Positions 43,536 to 52,918 of a stretch of 64,000 bases of DNA are shown here, piece by piece. The DNA is taken from positions 123,279 through 187,278 of the forward strand of contig NZ_BCWY01000010.1 of the NCBI RefSeq assembly GCF_001894825.1, in the 5' to 3' direction. The position numbers and the translations under genes were made by a program. The DNA is from Rhodococcus jostii NBRC 16295. Its GTDB lineage: Bacteria > Actinomycetota > Actinomycetes > Mycobacteriales > Mycobacteriaceae. Positions within the stretch are counted from its first letter, which is position 1, and every line of letters starts with the position of its first letter. The notes under the pieces were generated by a model. It ran no database searches, was not told the DNA's origin, and saw only the letters and a program-made list of their open reading frames with translations.

Positions 43536-44771
43536 CTAACAACGTGCGTTCTCGGCGGGTATCAGCAGAGGGTCGGACGCGGCGGTTGCCGGGGCACTCG
43601 TGATCGCCGCCACGGCGAGCGCGGCGCCGGGGGGCAGATCCGTCCGGACGATTCCGTATACCTGCTGCGACCCGGGGTGAACGGGCAGCGACACTTCGTT
43701 GCTCGGACGCACCTCGCCGGAACAGCGGTCGTACACGTTCACCCTCCAGGTCACGACACCGACACTCGCCGCCGGATCGAGGTGAACGTCGACCCGGATC
43801 TCGCACGCCTGTCCGGACACACACCGGCCGTCGGCGAGGGTGGCAGTGACCAGAGTGATCGGCCCGGCACTACCGGGGGCGCCGACATCGACGGGTCCGG
43901 GCACCGTGGCTCCACTGTCCGGTGCCGGCTCTGCTCGAGCAGCCGAGGGTTCCGGTGGGGGCGATACCGGACGAATCTGGTTCTGCTCCGAGGAATTCAC
44001 CGGGTTGAGGACGGCATCCCAACCCCGACGCAGCTCCGACCACAGCCGTGGAGCCGTCCACACAGCTCCGACGAGAACCAGGATCGTGATCAGGCCCAGC
44101 ACGCCTTTGCGTCGCGACGGCCGTCTACTTCTGCGGTGCCAGGGGTTTCGGACCGGTGGATACCAGCCATCCGGAGCGAGTGTCGATCCCGACACCGCGG
44201 ACGACGGCGACAGCGTCTTCGCCTGCTCGGCCACCAACCGACCATCTGGAAGAGGGCGCCCCATCGTCGCGGAGACGAGGTCGGCGATCTGCTGCCGCTT
44301 TCTGCGCTCCGCGTCCGCGCCGACGTCGGGTCCGATCGCCCGACCGACCGAGTACACCAGACTGTCGAGATCTGTTGATTCGGTGATCGATTCGTCCAGT
44401 CGCTCGGCAAGTGCCGAACCCTGACAGTTCGCCGCGATACTGAGAACCAGGCTGGTCAGCGCATCGTTCATGTCGTGCCACGACGCCGCACCGACGGTGC
44501 ACTCGATCGTGACGTGCCCTGCGTCGGACACCGTCACGGCATCGTCTCGGAAGCGGGTCGGGTAAGGGCCCTGACTGCGCGCGATCGCGATCTGGTCGAG
44601 CACATCCCCGACGAGCAGAGCAGCCTGCGCCGGTGTCACCCTTGCTACCGCAAGCAGTCTCCGGAGCGCGACACCACCGCCACCGGTGTCCTCGCGTGGT
44701 ACGGGCGGTTCGGATCGGGCCTCGGCGGGCTCGATTCTCCTGGAGAGGAGCCCGGTCACTGCTTCGATCAT
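43536..44771 (-). CDS. single-pass membrane protein, RodZ-like topology
   Basis: A 411-aa protein of unknown family. Residues 1-220 are hydrophilic and presumably cytoplasmic (TPAQAALLVGDVLDQIAIARSQGPYPTRFRDDAVTV, HDMNDALTSLVLSIAANC); a basic stretch RRSRRPSRRK precedes one transmembrane helix (about 223-241, GVLGLITILVLVGAVWTA); about 170 residues lie outside, starting with a Pro-rich linker and ending in a beta-rich domain with Cys in GRCVSGQACEI and NVYDRCSGEV. It starts the operon with the RodA-PBP fusion, so a scaffold or regulator of that enzyme is likely. No RodZ helix-turn-helix is seen. Confidence 0.8.
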   Translation of the reverse strand: MIEAVTGLLSRRIEPAEARSEPPVPREDTGGGGVALRRLLAVARVTPAQAALLVGDVLDQIAIARSQGPYPTRFRDDAVTVSDAGHVTIECTVGAASWHDMNDALTSLVLSIAANCQGSALAERLDESITESTDLDSLVYSVGRAIGPDVGADAERRKRQQIADLVSATMGRPLPDGRLVAEQAKTLSPSSAVSGSTLAPDGWYPPVRNPWHRRSRRPSRRKGVLGLITILVLVGAVWTAPRLWSELRRGWDAVLNPVNSSEQNQIRPVSPPPEPSAARAEPAPDSGATVPGPVDVGAPGSAGPITLVTATLADGRCVSGQACEIRVDVHLDPAASVGVVTWRVNVYDRCSGEVRPSNEVSLPVHPGSQQVYGIVRTDLPPGAALAVAAITSAPATAASDPLLIPAENARC

Positions 44772-45021
44772 CGCGCACCCCGAAACGCTATGCCTCCCGT
44801 ACGGTTTGGAACGGACCGGAGCGGGGGGCGGCGGACCTTGAGCTGGGCTTACTCGCTGTCGAAATCCACTACAACTGTGTTACTTCATTTAACTCCGATC
44901 CGTGTGCCCGGAACATGGCTTTTATCCATCCGAGATGTGGACGCCCGTCGTTCGGCCGACTTGCCCTCGGTGACGAAGAAAACCTTCCGGTCGGACTTTT
45001 TCTGTGGCATCGTATCGAGAC

Positions 45022-45747
45022 ATGGGGGATTCCAACGTCGACGCAGTCGCCATCTATCACGCACACGACGACGAGCGGATCACTCCGATCGTCGCACTCG
45101 ATTACGACGTCGAACCAGCGATGCGCCGCCCGCTGCTGCAGGCCCTCGAAGGGCGCGGGTGGCGCGATCCCAGCCCCGTGTTCGACGGAGTGGACGGACT
45201 GACGTCCACGGTCCTGTCGTTGCGACCGGTCGATGGACGCACCCTTCTGATCGAGGACGACACAGACGTCCTCTTCGAGGGTGTCGTCGTGCCGCCGGAC
45301 GGGTGGATCGAACAGGTTCGCGCCCTCGGCGCGGTCGGCGTGATCGCCGGAGCGGGCATCACTTCCGCTCCCGGTTGGGAACGCCAACTCCCTCGCCTGG
45401 CCCGTGAGAGCGAGCTTCTCGGTTCGGTGGCCACCGTCACCCTCGCGAATGCCTTCGGCAGAAGGGATTTCATTGCGTTTGCCTACGGGGTGATTTCAGC
45501 GCTCCGCCCGTCATTGCCTGCCGAGGCGCTGCACTCCGTGAGCTTCGCGCTCGAGGACGACCGGCCCCACCGTGCGGTGATCGAAGCCGTGGGTAGCGCG
45601 GCGAGGCACCGGGTCGTCATGCCTGCACGAATCTTCGACATGGTGCACCGTCGTGCGACGGACCGCACGTCGTTCGGATGGCGGGACGCCAGGGCACTGA
45701 AGCGGCTTCTGCGGAAGGTCCGCACCGACGCCGGCACCAGCCCCTGA
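45022..45747 (+). CDS. hypothetical protein, 241 aa
   Basis: A soluble 241-aa protein beginning MGDSNVDAVAIYHAHDDERITPIVALDYDVEPAMRR. It has a VVVPPDGWIEQVRALGAVGVIAGAGI segment and a basic C-terminus (ALKRLLRKVRTDAG). No known domain recognised. An in-frame GTG at 45004 is possible, but the ATG at 45022 fits the protein start better. It is divergent from the RodZ-like/RodA-PBP operon (250-bp gap) and might share its control. Confidence 0.7.
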   Translation: MGDSNVDAVAIYHAHDDERITPIVALDYDVEPAMRRPLLQALEGRGWRDPSPVFDGVDGLTSTVLSLRPVDGRTLLIEDDTDVLFEGVVVPPDGWIEQVRALGAVGVIAGAGITSAPGWERQLPRLARESELLGSVATVTLANAFGRRDFIAFAYGVISALRPSLPAEALHSVSFALEDDRPHRAVIEAVGSAARHRVVMPARIFDMVHRRATDRTSFGWRDARALKRLLRKVRTDAGTSP

Positions 45748-45762
45748 CGCCCAGCCGCGCAC

Positions 45763-46149
45763 TCACGGCGTGTTGATGTACTCCTGGATGGCCTGCTGCG
45801 CCTTGGGATTTCCCTGTCCGATGCCGACGATCGCGCCGGTGATGGCACCGATCGGCGTGCCGATGATGCAGCCTGCGAGGCTGCCGGGGAACATCGAGAC
45901 ACACCCGACACCCAGACCCATGAGCGCGCCGATCGCTGTCCCGGCCGCTCCCCCGTTGGCCCAGCCGACGCCGAGCTCGTTGAGCATGTTCTCGAGGGCC
46001 TTCTGCTTGTCGACCTCGTGCCGTCCGGGGATCTCGAGCGCCGGTGTTCCCGGGTTCGGTAGCACGGGGTCGGCGTGAGCGGTACCCGCGCCGAGTGTCA
46101 CCGCCGCAGCGACGACCGCCGACATTGCCGATTTCTTGATCAAGTTCAT
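45763..46149 (-). CDS. small secreted glycine-rich protein, 128 aa
   Basis: A 128-aa exported protein. The signal peptide is NLIKKSAMSAVVAAAVTLGAGTAHA with cleavage before DPVLP. The mature part has a charged helix (EVDKQKALENMLNEL) and a long glycine-zipper-like stretch (GGAAGTAIGALMGLGVG, GCIIGTPIGAITGAIVGIG) with two Cys. This pattern recurs in Rhodococcus/Nocardia secreted proteins; it may insert in membranes. Function unknown. The start is ATG 46149. Confidence 0.75.
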   Translation of the reverse strand: MNLIKKSAMSAVVAAAVTLGAGTAHADPVLPNPGTPALEIPGRHEVDKQKALENMLNELGVGWANGGAAGTAIGALMGLGVGCVSMFPGSLAGCIIGTPIGAITGAIVGIGQGNPKAQQAIQEYINTP

Positions 46150-46274
46150 CGCGATCCCACCCTGCTGAAGAAGGAAAAACCGGTTCCGACTGTAACTCGC
46201 GGCTGCATCATCGGTGGCGAAACCGCGGCATCGGAAGACTACCGCGGTCATCGCTCACCAGCGCGGGGAAAGTG

Positions 46275-47063
46275 TCAGCTGACTCGCCGATTGAACAGTC
46301 GCTTCGCCCAGAGATAGCCGACCAGCGCGATCCCGATGCTCCAGCCGACGGCGAGCACGGCACTGCTGCCGATGGGCCCACCGAGCAGCAGTCCTCGGAT
46401 GGTCTCGATGACGGGGCTGAAGGGCTGGTATTCGGCGAACCAGCGGAGACCGGCCGGCATCGAGTCGGTCGGGACGAAACCGCTGCCGAGGAAAGGAAGC
46501 AGTACGAGCACCATCGGGAGGTTGCTCGCCGTTTCGACACTCTTGGATACCAATCCGAACGCGACCGACAGCCACGTGAGCGCGAAGGTGAACAGTGCGA
46601 GCACCGCGAACGCTGCGACCCACTCGCCCAGGTCGGCCGTGGGGCGGAATCCGATGAGAACGGCGACACCGACGACCACGGCGAGGCTGAGCAATGTCTG
46701 GATCATGCTGCCGACGACATGCCCGGTCAGGACCGACACGCGGGCGATGGCCATGGTGCGGAATCGGGCGATGATCCCCTCCGTCATATCCGTGGCAACG
46801 GAGATTGCGGTTCCCTGTGCAGCGCTCGCCACGGTCATCAGGATGATTCCGGGTGCGACGTAGTCGACGTATGCGCCGCGCCCACCGGCGGGGTCGCCGA
46901 GGCCCGCGCCCAGGGTCCCGCCGAAGACGTAGACGAACAGCAGTAGAAGGATGATCGGCATCCCGACGAGCATCAGCGTCATGGACGGATACCGGATCAT
47001 GTGCCGGACGTTGCGTCGCAGCATCGTCGCCGAATCGCTCAGGGCGTAGCCCATGGTCGTCAT
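46275..47063 (-). CDS. ABC-2 type transporter permease (DrrB-like)
   Basis: A 262-aa permease with about six membrane helices and the ABC-2 pattern of daunorubicin-type exporters: RRNVRHMIRYPSMTLMLVGMPIILLLLFVYVFGG, then DYVAPGIILMTVASAAQGTAISVATDMTEGIIARFRTMAI, and a C-terminal NLPMVLVLLPFLGSGFVP. It starts at ATG 47063 and overlaps the ATPase gene by four bases. Substrate unknown; a drug or a lipid are possible. Confidence 0.9.
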   Translation of the reverse strand: MTTMGYALSDSATMLRRNVRHMIRYPSMTLMLVGMPIILLLLFVYVFGGTLGAGLGDPAGGRGAYVDYVAPGIILMTVASAAQGTAISVATDMTEGIIARFRTMAIARVSVLTGHVVGSMIQTLLSLAVVVGVAVLIGFRPTADLGEWVAAFAVLALFTFALTWLSVAFGLVSKSVETASNLPMVLVLLPFLGSGFVPTDSMPAGLRWFAEYQPFSPVIETIRGLLLGGPIGSSAVLAVGWSIGIALVGYLWAKRLFNRRVS

Positions 47064-48025
47064 CGCAGGCTCTCTTTCCGGGGTTCGGTGCGCTCGGTGA
47101 GCGCGAGGAAGACGTCGTCGAGATCGGGCGTGTGGACGGAGAGGTTCGCGACCTCGATGGAGGCGTAGTCGAGCCGATCGAGCACCGACCGCAACGACTG
47201 CACGCTGCCGTCGCTGGGAACCTGCAGGGTCAGCGCGTCCTCGTCTCGGGTTACATCGCCGAGCACTCGGGACGCGGCGGCGAACTCGTCCATCCCGGGC
47301 AGCTGCAGTGAGATGTGACCACCCGGAACGAGTCGCTTGAGTTGTTCGGGCGTGCCCTCCGCGACCAGTGTGCCGCCGTCGAGCACCGCGATCCGGTCGG
47401 CGAGCTGATCCGCTTCCTCCAGGTACTGCGTGGTGAGGAAGATCGTGACGCCGTCGGCGACGAGATCGCGAATGATCTGCCACATCGTGCGGCGGCTTCG
47501 CGGATCGAGGCCCGTCGTCGGCTCGTCGAGAAAGATGATCCGGGGATCACCGACCAGAGTCATCGCGAGGTCGAGCCGTCGACGCATGCCGCCGGAGTAG
47601 CTCCCGGCAGGCTTCGTGCCCGCCTCGACGAGATCGAACTGCGCGAGCAGTTCCGTGGCCCGCCTGCGACCCGCACTGCGTCCCAGATGGTGCAGATCCG
47701 CCATCAGGATCAGGTTCTCGCGGCCCGTGAGCAGGTTGTCCACCGCGGAGAACTGGCCGGTGACGCCGATCGTGGCACGTACCGCCTCGGGGTCGCGGAT
47801 GAGGTCGTGTCCTGCGATGTGCGCGTCACCGCTGTCGGGCTCGATGAGAGTGGACAGAATCTGGACCGCGGTGGTCTTGCCGGCACCATTGGGTCCGAGG
47901 AGTGAGAAGATCGTCCCCTCGGCAATGTCGAGGTCGACGCCGTCGAGCACGAGCTTGTCGCCGTAGGTTTTTCGTAACCCCGTGGCCGTAATTGCCGACC
48001 GGGTGGTGATCGATGCTGTCATCAC
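47060..48025 (-). CDS. ABC transporter ATP-binding protein (DrrA-like)
   Basis: A 321-aa ATPase. Walker A is LLGPNGAGKTTAVQILSTL, the signature YSGGMRRRLDLAMTLV, Walker B RIIFLDEPTTGLDPRSRRTMW, and the H-loop is replaced by LTTQYLEEADQLADRIAVL with Gln, a known feature of DrrA-type ATPases. A C-terminal DUF4162-like region follows. It forms an exporter with the permease downstream (4-nt overlap) and overlaps the DUF4097 gene by 4 nt upstream. Confidence 0.93.
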   Translation of the reverse strand: MMTASITTRSAITATGLRKTYGDKLVLDGVDLDIAEGTIFSLLGPNGAGKTTAVQILSTLIEPDSGDAHIAGHDLIRDPEAVRATIGVTGQFSAVDNLLTGRENLILMADLHHLGRSAGRRRATELLAQFDLVEAGTKPAGSYSGGMRRRLDLAMTLVGDPRIIFLDEPTTGLDPRSRRTMWQIIRDLVADGVTIFLTTQYLEEADQLADRIAVLDGGTLVAEGTPEQLKRLVPGGHISLQLPGMDEFAAASRVLGDVTRDEDALTLQVPSDGSVQSLRSVLDRLDYASIEVANLSVHTPDLDDVFLALTERTEPRKESLR

Positions 48026-48900
48026 TCTGCCTTTCCACTGGTTGACTGCTGGGAATCAGCGCGGCGAATAACGATGTCGCCGAAGCTGGTACGGGCTCGC
48101 ACCTCGACCTTGTCGTCGGTCGATTGGGGACTGTTCACGGAGTCCATGCGGTTGTGCACCTTCCCGAAGGAGGTGTGTGCGTCGAGCCGGGCGGCGGTGC
48201 CGGGACGGATGCCGATCTCGATTCGGCCGTGCCCGGTCTCGAGCGAGGCGGAGCCCTGCACCACCTGCCCGATTCGGATATCGCCATTGGCGGTCGCAGC
48301 GGCGATATCGGCGCGAGCATCGTCTACGGAGATGTCCCCGTTCGCCGTCTTCACCCGGAGCCTTCCGCCCACCGCTCCGATCCAGTTGTCGCCGTTCGAG
48401 TTCTTGACCACCGCGCTGCCGTCGATCTCCCCGATGCGAATCTTCCCCGACCCCGTGCTCACGTCCGCATCGCCCGCGACGTGCTCCACCACGACACCGC
48501 CGGCGCCCGTACTCACATCGAGAGGGCCCGTGTCGCCGAGCTGGAGGTCCCCCGCCGACGTCTTGACACGGCAGGCCCCCACTCGGCCGACAACCCGGAG
48601 CGTCGTGACCGACGCATCGTACTCGAGCTGGGAGCCGGTCGGCAGCGCGATGGTCACGTCGACCGAACCGGGCTTGCCGAACAGGCCGAGACCCCGCTGC
48701 TTCGGCGCCTTGACCAGCAGTCTGCCGCCGGAGTACTCGACGCGGGTCTGCTCGGCCGCCCGGACGTCCGGCTCCCGAGAACCGTCGCTGGGGCGCACGT
48801 CGACGACGGTGTCGTCACGGTCGCTCGCGGTGATCCAGGCGTCGCCGATCACGAGTTCGATCGTGGCCGAGATCGGGGCCGGGGTGCTGAAAGTGGGCAT
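48022..48900 (-). CDS. DUF4097-family repeat protein
   Basis: A 292-aa protein made largely of a right-handed beta-helix-like repeat, seen in DVSTGSGKIRIGEIDGSAVVKNSNGDNWIGAVGG and RVKTANGDISVDDARADIAAATANGDIRIG. The short N-terminal region (ISATIELVIGDAWITASDRDDTVVDV) is family-typical. There is no signal peptide. Such proteins often sit next to ABC-2 exporters and RHH or other regulators; their role is unknown. Its ends overlap the ATPase gene. Confidence 0.85.
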   Translation of the reverse strand: MPTFSTPAPISATIELVIGDAWITASDRDDTVVDVRPSDGSREPDVRAAEQTRVEYSGGRLLVKAPKQRGLGLFGKPGSVDVTIALPTGSQLEYDASVTTLRVVGRVGACRVKTSAGDLQLGDTGPLDVSTGAGGVVVEHVAGDADVSTGSGKIRIGEIDGSAVVKNSNGDNWIGAVGGRLRVKTANGDISVDDARADIAAATANGDIRIGQVVQGSASLETGHGRIEIGIRPGTAARLDAHTSFGKVHNRMDSVNSPQSTDDKVEVRARTSFGDIVIRRADSQQSTSGKAE

Positions 48901-48954
48901 GGTGAACCTCCGGAAGGTGGTGGAAGTGCAGAACGTGTGGGCGGATCGGACGGG

Positions 48955-49470
48955 TCAGCGCACCCATCCGGTGAAGCCGTCGCTGCCGCGGGGGGCGCGC
49001 CGTTCGGAACGACGACTGTCTGCGTCGGGCTCCAACGCCGCGGCGGCGGACCGCACCAGCCAGGCGTTCACGGAGAGTCCGGCGTCCCGCGCAGCCTCTT
49101 CCACGCGATCCTTGAGGTCCTGCGGGAGACGGAGATTGATCCGGGTCATCGCACCGTCGTCCGATTCGGGCGAGCGGATCGGTGAGACGTCCGCGGGCGC
49201 CGGAGGCTCCTCGTGGACGGGCTCGACAGGCGCGATGGTGACGACGAAGCTGGGTTCACGACCTCGGAGCCGGAGGTCGACGGATCCCGGCGCGAGATCG
49301 CGGGTGATTTCGCTCGCCGCGGCCGACAACGCGTCCAGGAGCGCCAGCCGGACGCCGGATTCCAATGGTGCAGTGAGCCGCTCGGCCAGCGCACGGCTGT
49401 CCTCTCCCCCGGCCTCGGCGGCTACCGCGAGCTCGCGGCGGAGGGAATCGACATACGGTGTGAGATCCAT
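48955..49470 (-). CDS. ribbon-helix-helix (RHH) protein, probable operon autoregulator
   Basis: A 171-aa protein. The N-terminal ~110 residues are helical, then Pro/Glu-rich; the C-terminal RHH segment is AMTRINLRLPQDLKDRVEEAARDAGLSVNAWLVRSAAAAL (about 113-151), an Arc/CopG-like DNA-binding fold. ATG 49470 is used because it precedes the homology; an upstream ATG (49551) lies in the operator region. First gene of the operon with DUF4097 (54 nt gap) and the ABC exporter, and repeats upstream suggest autoregulation. Confidence 0.8.
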   Translation of the reverse strand: MDLTPYVDSLRRELAVAAEAGGEDSRALAERLTAPLESGVRLALLDALSAAASEITRDLAPGSVDLRLRGREPSFVVTIAPVEPVHEEPPAPADVSPIRSPESDDGAMTRINLRLPQDLKDRVEEAARDAGLSVNAWLVRSAAAALEPDADSRRSERRAPRGSDGFTGWVR

Positions 49471-49472
49471 GA

Positions 49473-49550
49473 TGCCATCATGGCACCACTGTGGCACCAA
49501 CGCAAGGATTGCCCGGAAATACTCGGCGCCATTGTGATGCCGCAGTGGCA
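49473..49550. promoter_or_regulatory. RHH-type operator cluster (TGCCA/TGGCA repeats)
   Basis: TGCCAT C ATGGCA (49473-49485) is a palindrome; TGGCACCA is directly repeated at 49481-49488 and 49492-49499 (11-bp period); TGCC GCAGT GGCA follows at 49538-49550. Such tandem half-sites one helical turn apart suit RHH dimers binding side by side, immediately upstream of the RHH gene. Confidence 0.6.
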
Positions 49551-49570
49551 CAAGACCTGCCGACGTGCGA

Positions 49571-50620
49571 TTACGGAAGCGATTCGGGCAACCCGAACGG
49601 CACGAAATGCTCCGGCCCGAGGAACGAGGTGAGGTCCGCGATCCTGTCGCCGCGCAGGGTCAGCACGGTGATCGACCAGCGGAGATGGGTGCCGGCGTCC
49701 TCGTCCCACAGGTAGAAGGCGACGGCGGGTTGGCCGTTCGCGCTGATCGGGAGGTGACGCCACGCGCCGCAACCGGTGAGCGGAACCCGGACCGCGAAGT
49801 CGGTGACCGCCCCGAGACCGCGGTACCAGTGCGCCATCGGGGGCATCGACCAGGTGACGTCCTCGGTGAGCAGTGCAACCAGGGCGTCGGCGTCGCCGCG
49901 TTCCAATGCGCTGGAGTACCCGGAGACGAGGGCACGCACGCGCGCGTCGTCGATCTCGCGGAGGGTCTGCGCCTGCGTCACCGGCGGAACCTTCTCGGCG
50001 ACGATGGCACGCGCCCGCTGCAACGCACTGTTGACCGACGCCTTCGTCGTGTCCATGACGGCGGCGATCTCGGCAGCGGAGAAACCGAGAACCTCGAAGA
50101 GCAACAGTGCGGCACGCTGGTTGCCCGGCAGATGCTGGAGGGCCGCAACGAATGCCAGTTCGACGGCTTCGCGTTGCTCGTAGCGCGCGTCAGGTCCCGC
50201 CGGACCGGCAGCCAGACCCGCATCGGCATACGGACCCAGCCAGGCGACGTCGGTCAGCGGGACGTCGCCGATGACCGCGCGATCGCTGGACGGTCCCAGA
50301 TCGACCGGTAGGGCTCGTCTGCCGCGGCTCGCGACGGCGTCGAGGCACGTGCGGGTCGCGACGGTGTACAACCAGGAGCGCAGCGAACTGCGACCCTCGA
50401 ACCGTGCGAACCCCCGCCACGCCCGCAGCAGCGCGTCCTGCAGTGCGTCCTCCGCGTCGTGACTCGACCCGAGCAACCGGTAACAGTGCGCGTGCAGCTC
50501 CCGGCGCAACGGACCCACGAGGCGGGTGAACGCCGCATCGTCCCCGTCGCGGGCCCTCGCGAGGTCGGGATCCTGCGCTTCGGCCGCCGCGTCGGAGGTC
50601 CGTGCGGAAATATCGCTCAC
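49571..50620 (-). CDS. ECF sigma factor with SnoaL-like C-terminus (SigG type)
   Basis: A 349-aa sigma-70 family protein. Sigma2 is RRELHAHCYRLLGSSHDAEDALQDALLRAWRGFARFEGRSSLRSWLYTVATRTCLDAV; sigma4 is LQHLPGNQRAALLLFEVLGFSAAEIAAVMDTTKASVNSALQRARAIV. A ~130-aa SnoaL-like domain (SGYSSALERGDADALVALLTEDVTWSMPP) follows, as in mycobacterial SigG and ECF41-like factors, where it modulates activity. No separate anti-sigma gene is adjacent, which is normal for this group. The start is ATG 50620. Confidence 0.9.
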   Translation of the reverse strand: MSDISARTSDAAAEAQDPDLARARDGDDAAFTRLVGPLRRELHAHCYRLLGSSHDAEDALQDALLRAWRGFARFEGRSSLRSWLYTVATRTCLDAVASRGRRALPVDLGPSSDRAVIGDVPLTDVAWLGPYADAGLAAGPAGPDARYEQREAVELAFVAALQHLPGNQRAALLLFEVLGFSAAEIAAVMDTTKASVNSALQRARAIVAEKVPPVTQAQTLREIDDARVRALVSGYSSALERGDADALVALLTEDVTWSMPPMAHWYRGLGAVTDFAVRVPLTGCGAWRHLPISANGQPAVAFYLWDEDAGTHLRWSITVLTLRGDRIADLTSFLGPEHFVPFGLPESLP

Positions 50621-50695
50621 AAAGGACGATTCTGCCGCACCTGGCAGTCCGGCTGATCACTGTCCCGCGCGAGGCTTCCGGGAGAGACTGAGAAG

Positions 50696-51460
50696 ATGCT
50701 GATCCTCTCGGGTGCCGACGCAGCACCCACCGCCACACTCGGTACGGCAGGCAGCGTCGTGCACATGTGTGTCCGTGTGCCGGCCTCGGACCGCGCCTTG
50801 ACGCCCGGGACGGTCCGCACACTCCTGGTCGCCGACCTCACCCGACGGGTCCTCGAGGATGTGCACCGCTCGCAGGTCGCACTGACCCTGCTCTCCCCCG
50901 CCCCCGGTTCACCCGCGACGCCAGGCGCTCTCGACGCATGGATGATCCGCCCCCTCGCGGGAATCTTCGATTCCGCCGATGCCGCCGCGGCCGGAGTCGG
51001 CGCCCGCGTGAAGCTCATAGTGACCGCGGTCGAGGACGAATCACCTGCACAACCTGCTCTGATAGTCGGTACCACCGCGGGATCCGAGCCGCTCGACGAC
51101 CTGATCCACGCCGGTCACGACCCGTTGACACTGCGCTGTGTGCTGCTCTCGACGCACTACGGGCAGCACGCGTCGCTGACAATGCAGCAGATCGCCGCCG
51201 CCGCGCGGCTGTTACATCGATGGCGGCAGCGCGTCGCCGAATGGAGCACGCACATCTCCGCCCCGATGCCCGCAGACATCATCGACGCCGCGTATCGCGC
51301 ATTCGACCGAAACCTCGACGTACCGGCGGTCCTCGACCTGATGAGACGCCTCGAGTCCGACACCGCGATCGCCCCGGGCGCCAAATTCGAGACCTTCGCC
51401 CACCTCGACCGGGTGCTCGCCTTCGATCTGAGTCGCGACCTCGGCACCCCGCACTCGTGA
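50696..51460 (+). CDS. cysteinyl-tRNA synthetase/MshC-like protein lacking catalytic motifs
   Basis: A 254-aa protein whose two ends look like a reduced CysRS/MshC. Residues about 24-57 (HMCVRVPASDRALTPGTVRTLLVADLTRRVLED) align by eye with the CysRS N-terminal VxMYVCGPTVYDxxHIGHARxxVxFDVLxR, but the HIGH and zinc residues are missing. Residues about 122-160 (ALIVGTTAGSEPLDDLIHAGHDPLTLRCVLLSTHYGQHASLTMQQ) resemble the post-KMSKS region with KMSKS lost, followed by a CysRS-like helical bundle (RVAEWSTHI, AFDRNLDVPAVLDLMRRLE). It cannot be a normal synthetase; it may be a regulatory or altered-substrate relative. Confidence 0.6.
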   Translation: MLILSGADAAPTATLGTAGSVVHMCVRVPASDRALTPGTVRTLLVADLTRRVLEDVHRSQVALTLLSPAPGSPATPGALDAWMIRPLAGIFDSADAAAAGVGARVKLIVTAVEDESPAQPALIVGTTAGSEPLDDLIHAGHDPLTLRCVLLSTHYGQHASLTMQQIAAAARLLHRWRQRVAEWSTHISAPMPADIIDAAYRAFDRNLDVPAVLDLMRRLESDTAIAPGAKFETFAHLDRVLAFDLSRDLGTPHS

Positions 51461-51520
51461 GATTCCACGATCTGCCGTCGCGGTGGTCGTGGGACCACGG
51501 GAAACGGAGATCGAAGCGGC

Positions 51521-52918
<1,398 letters not shown>

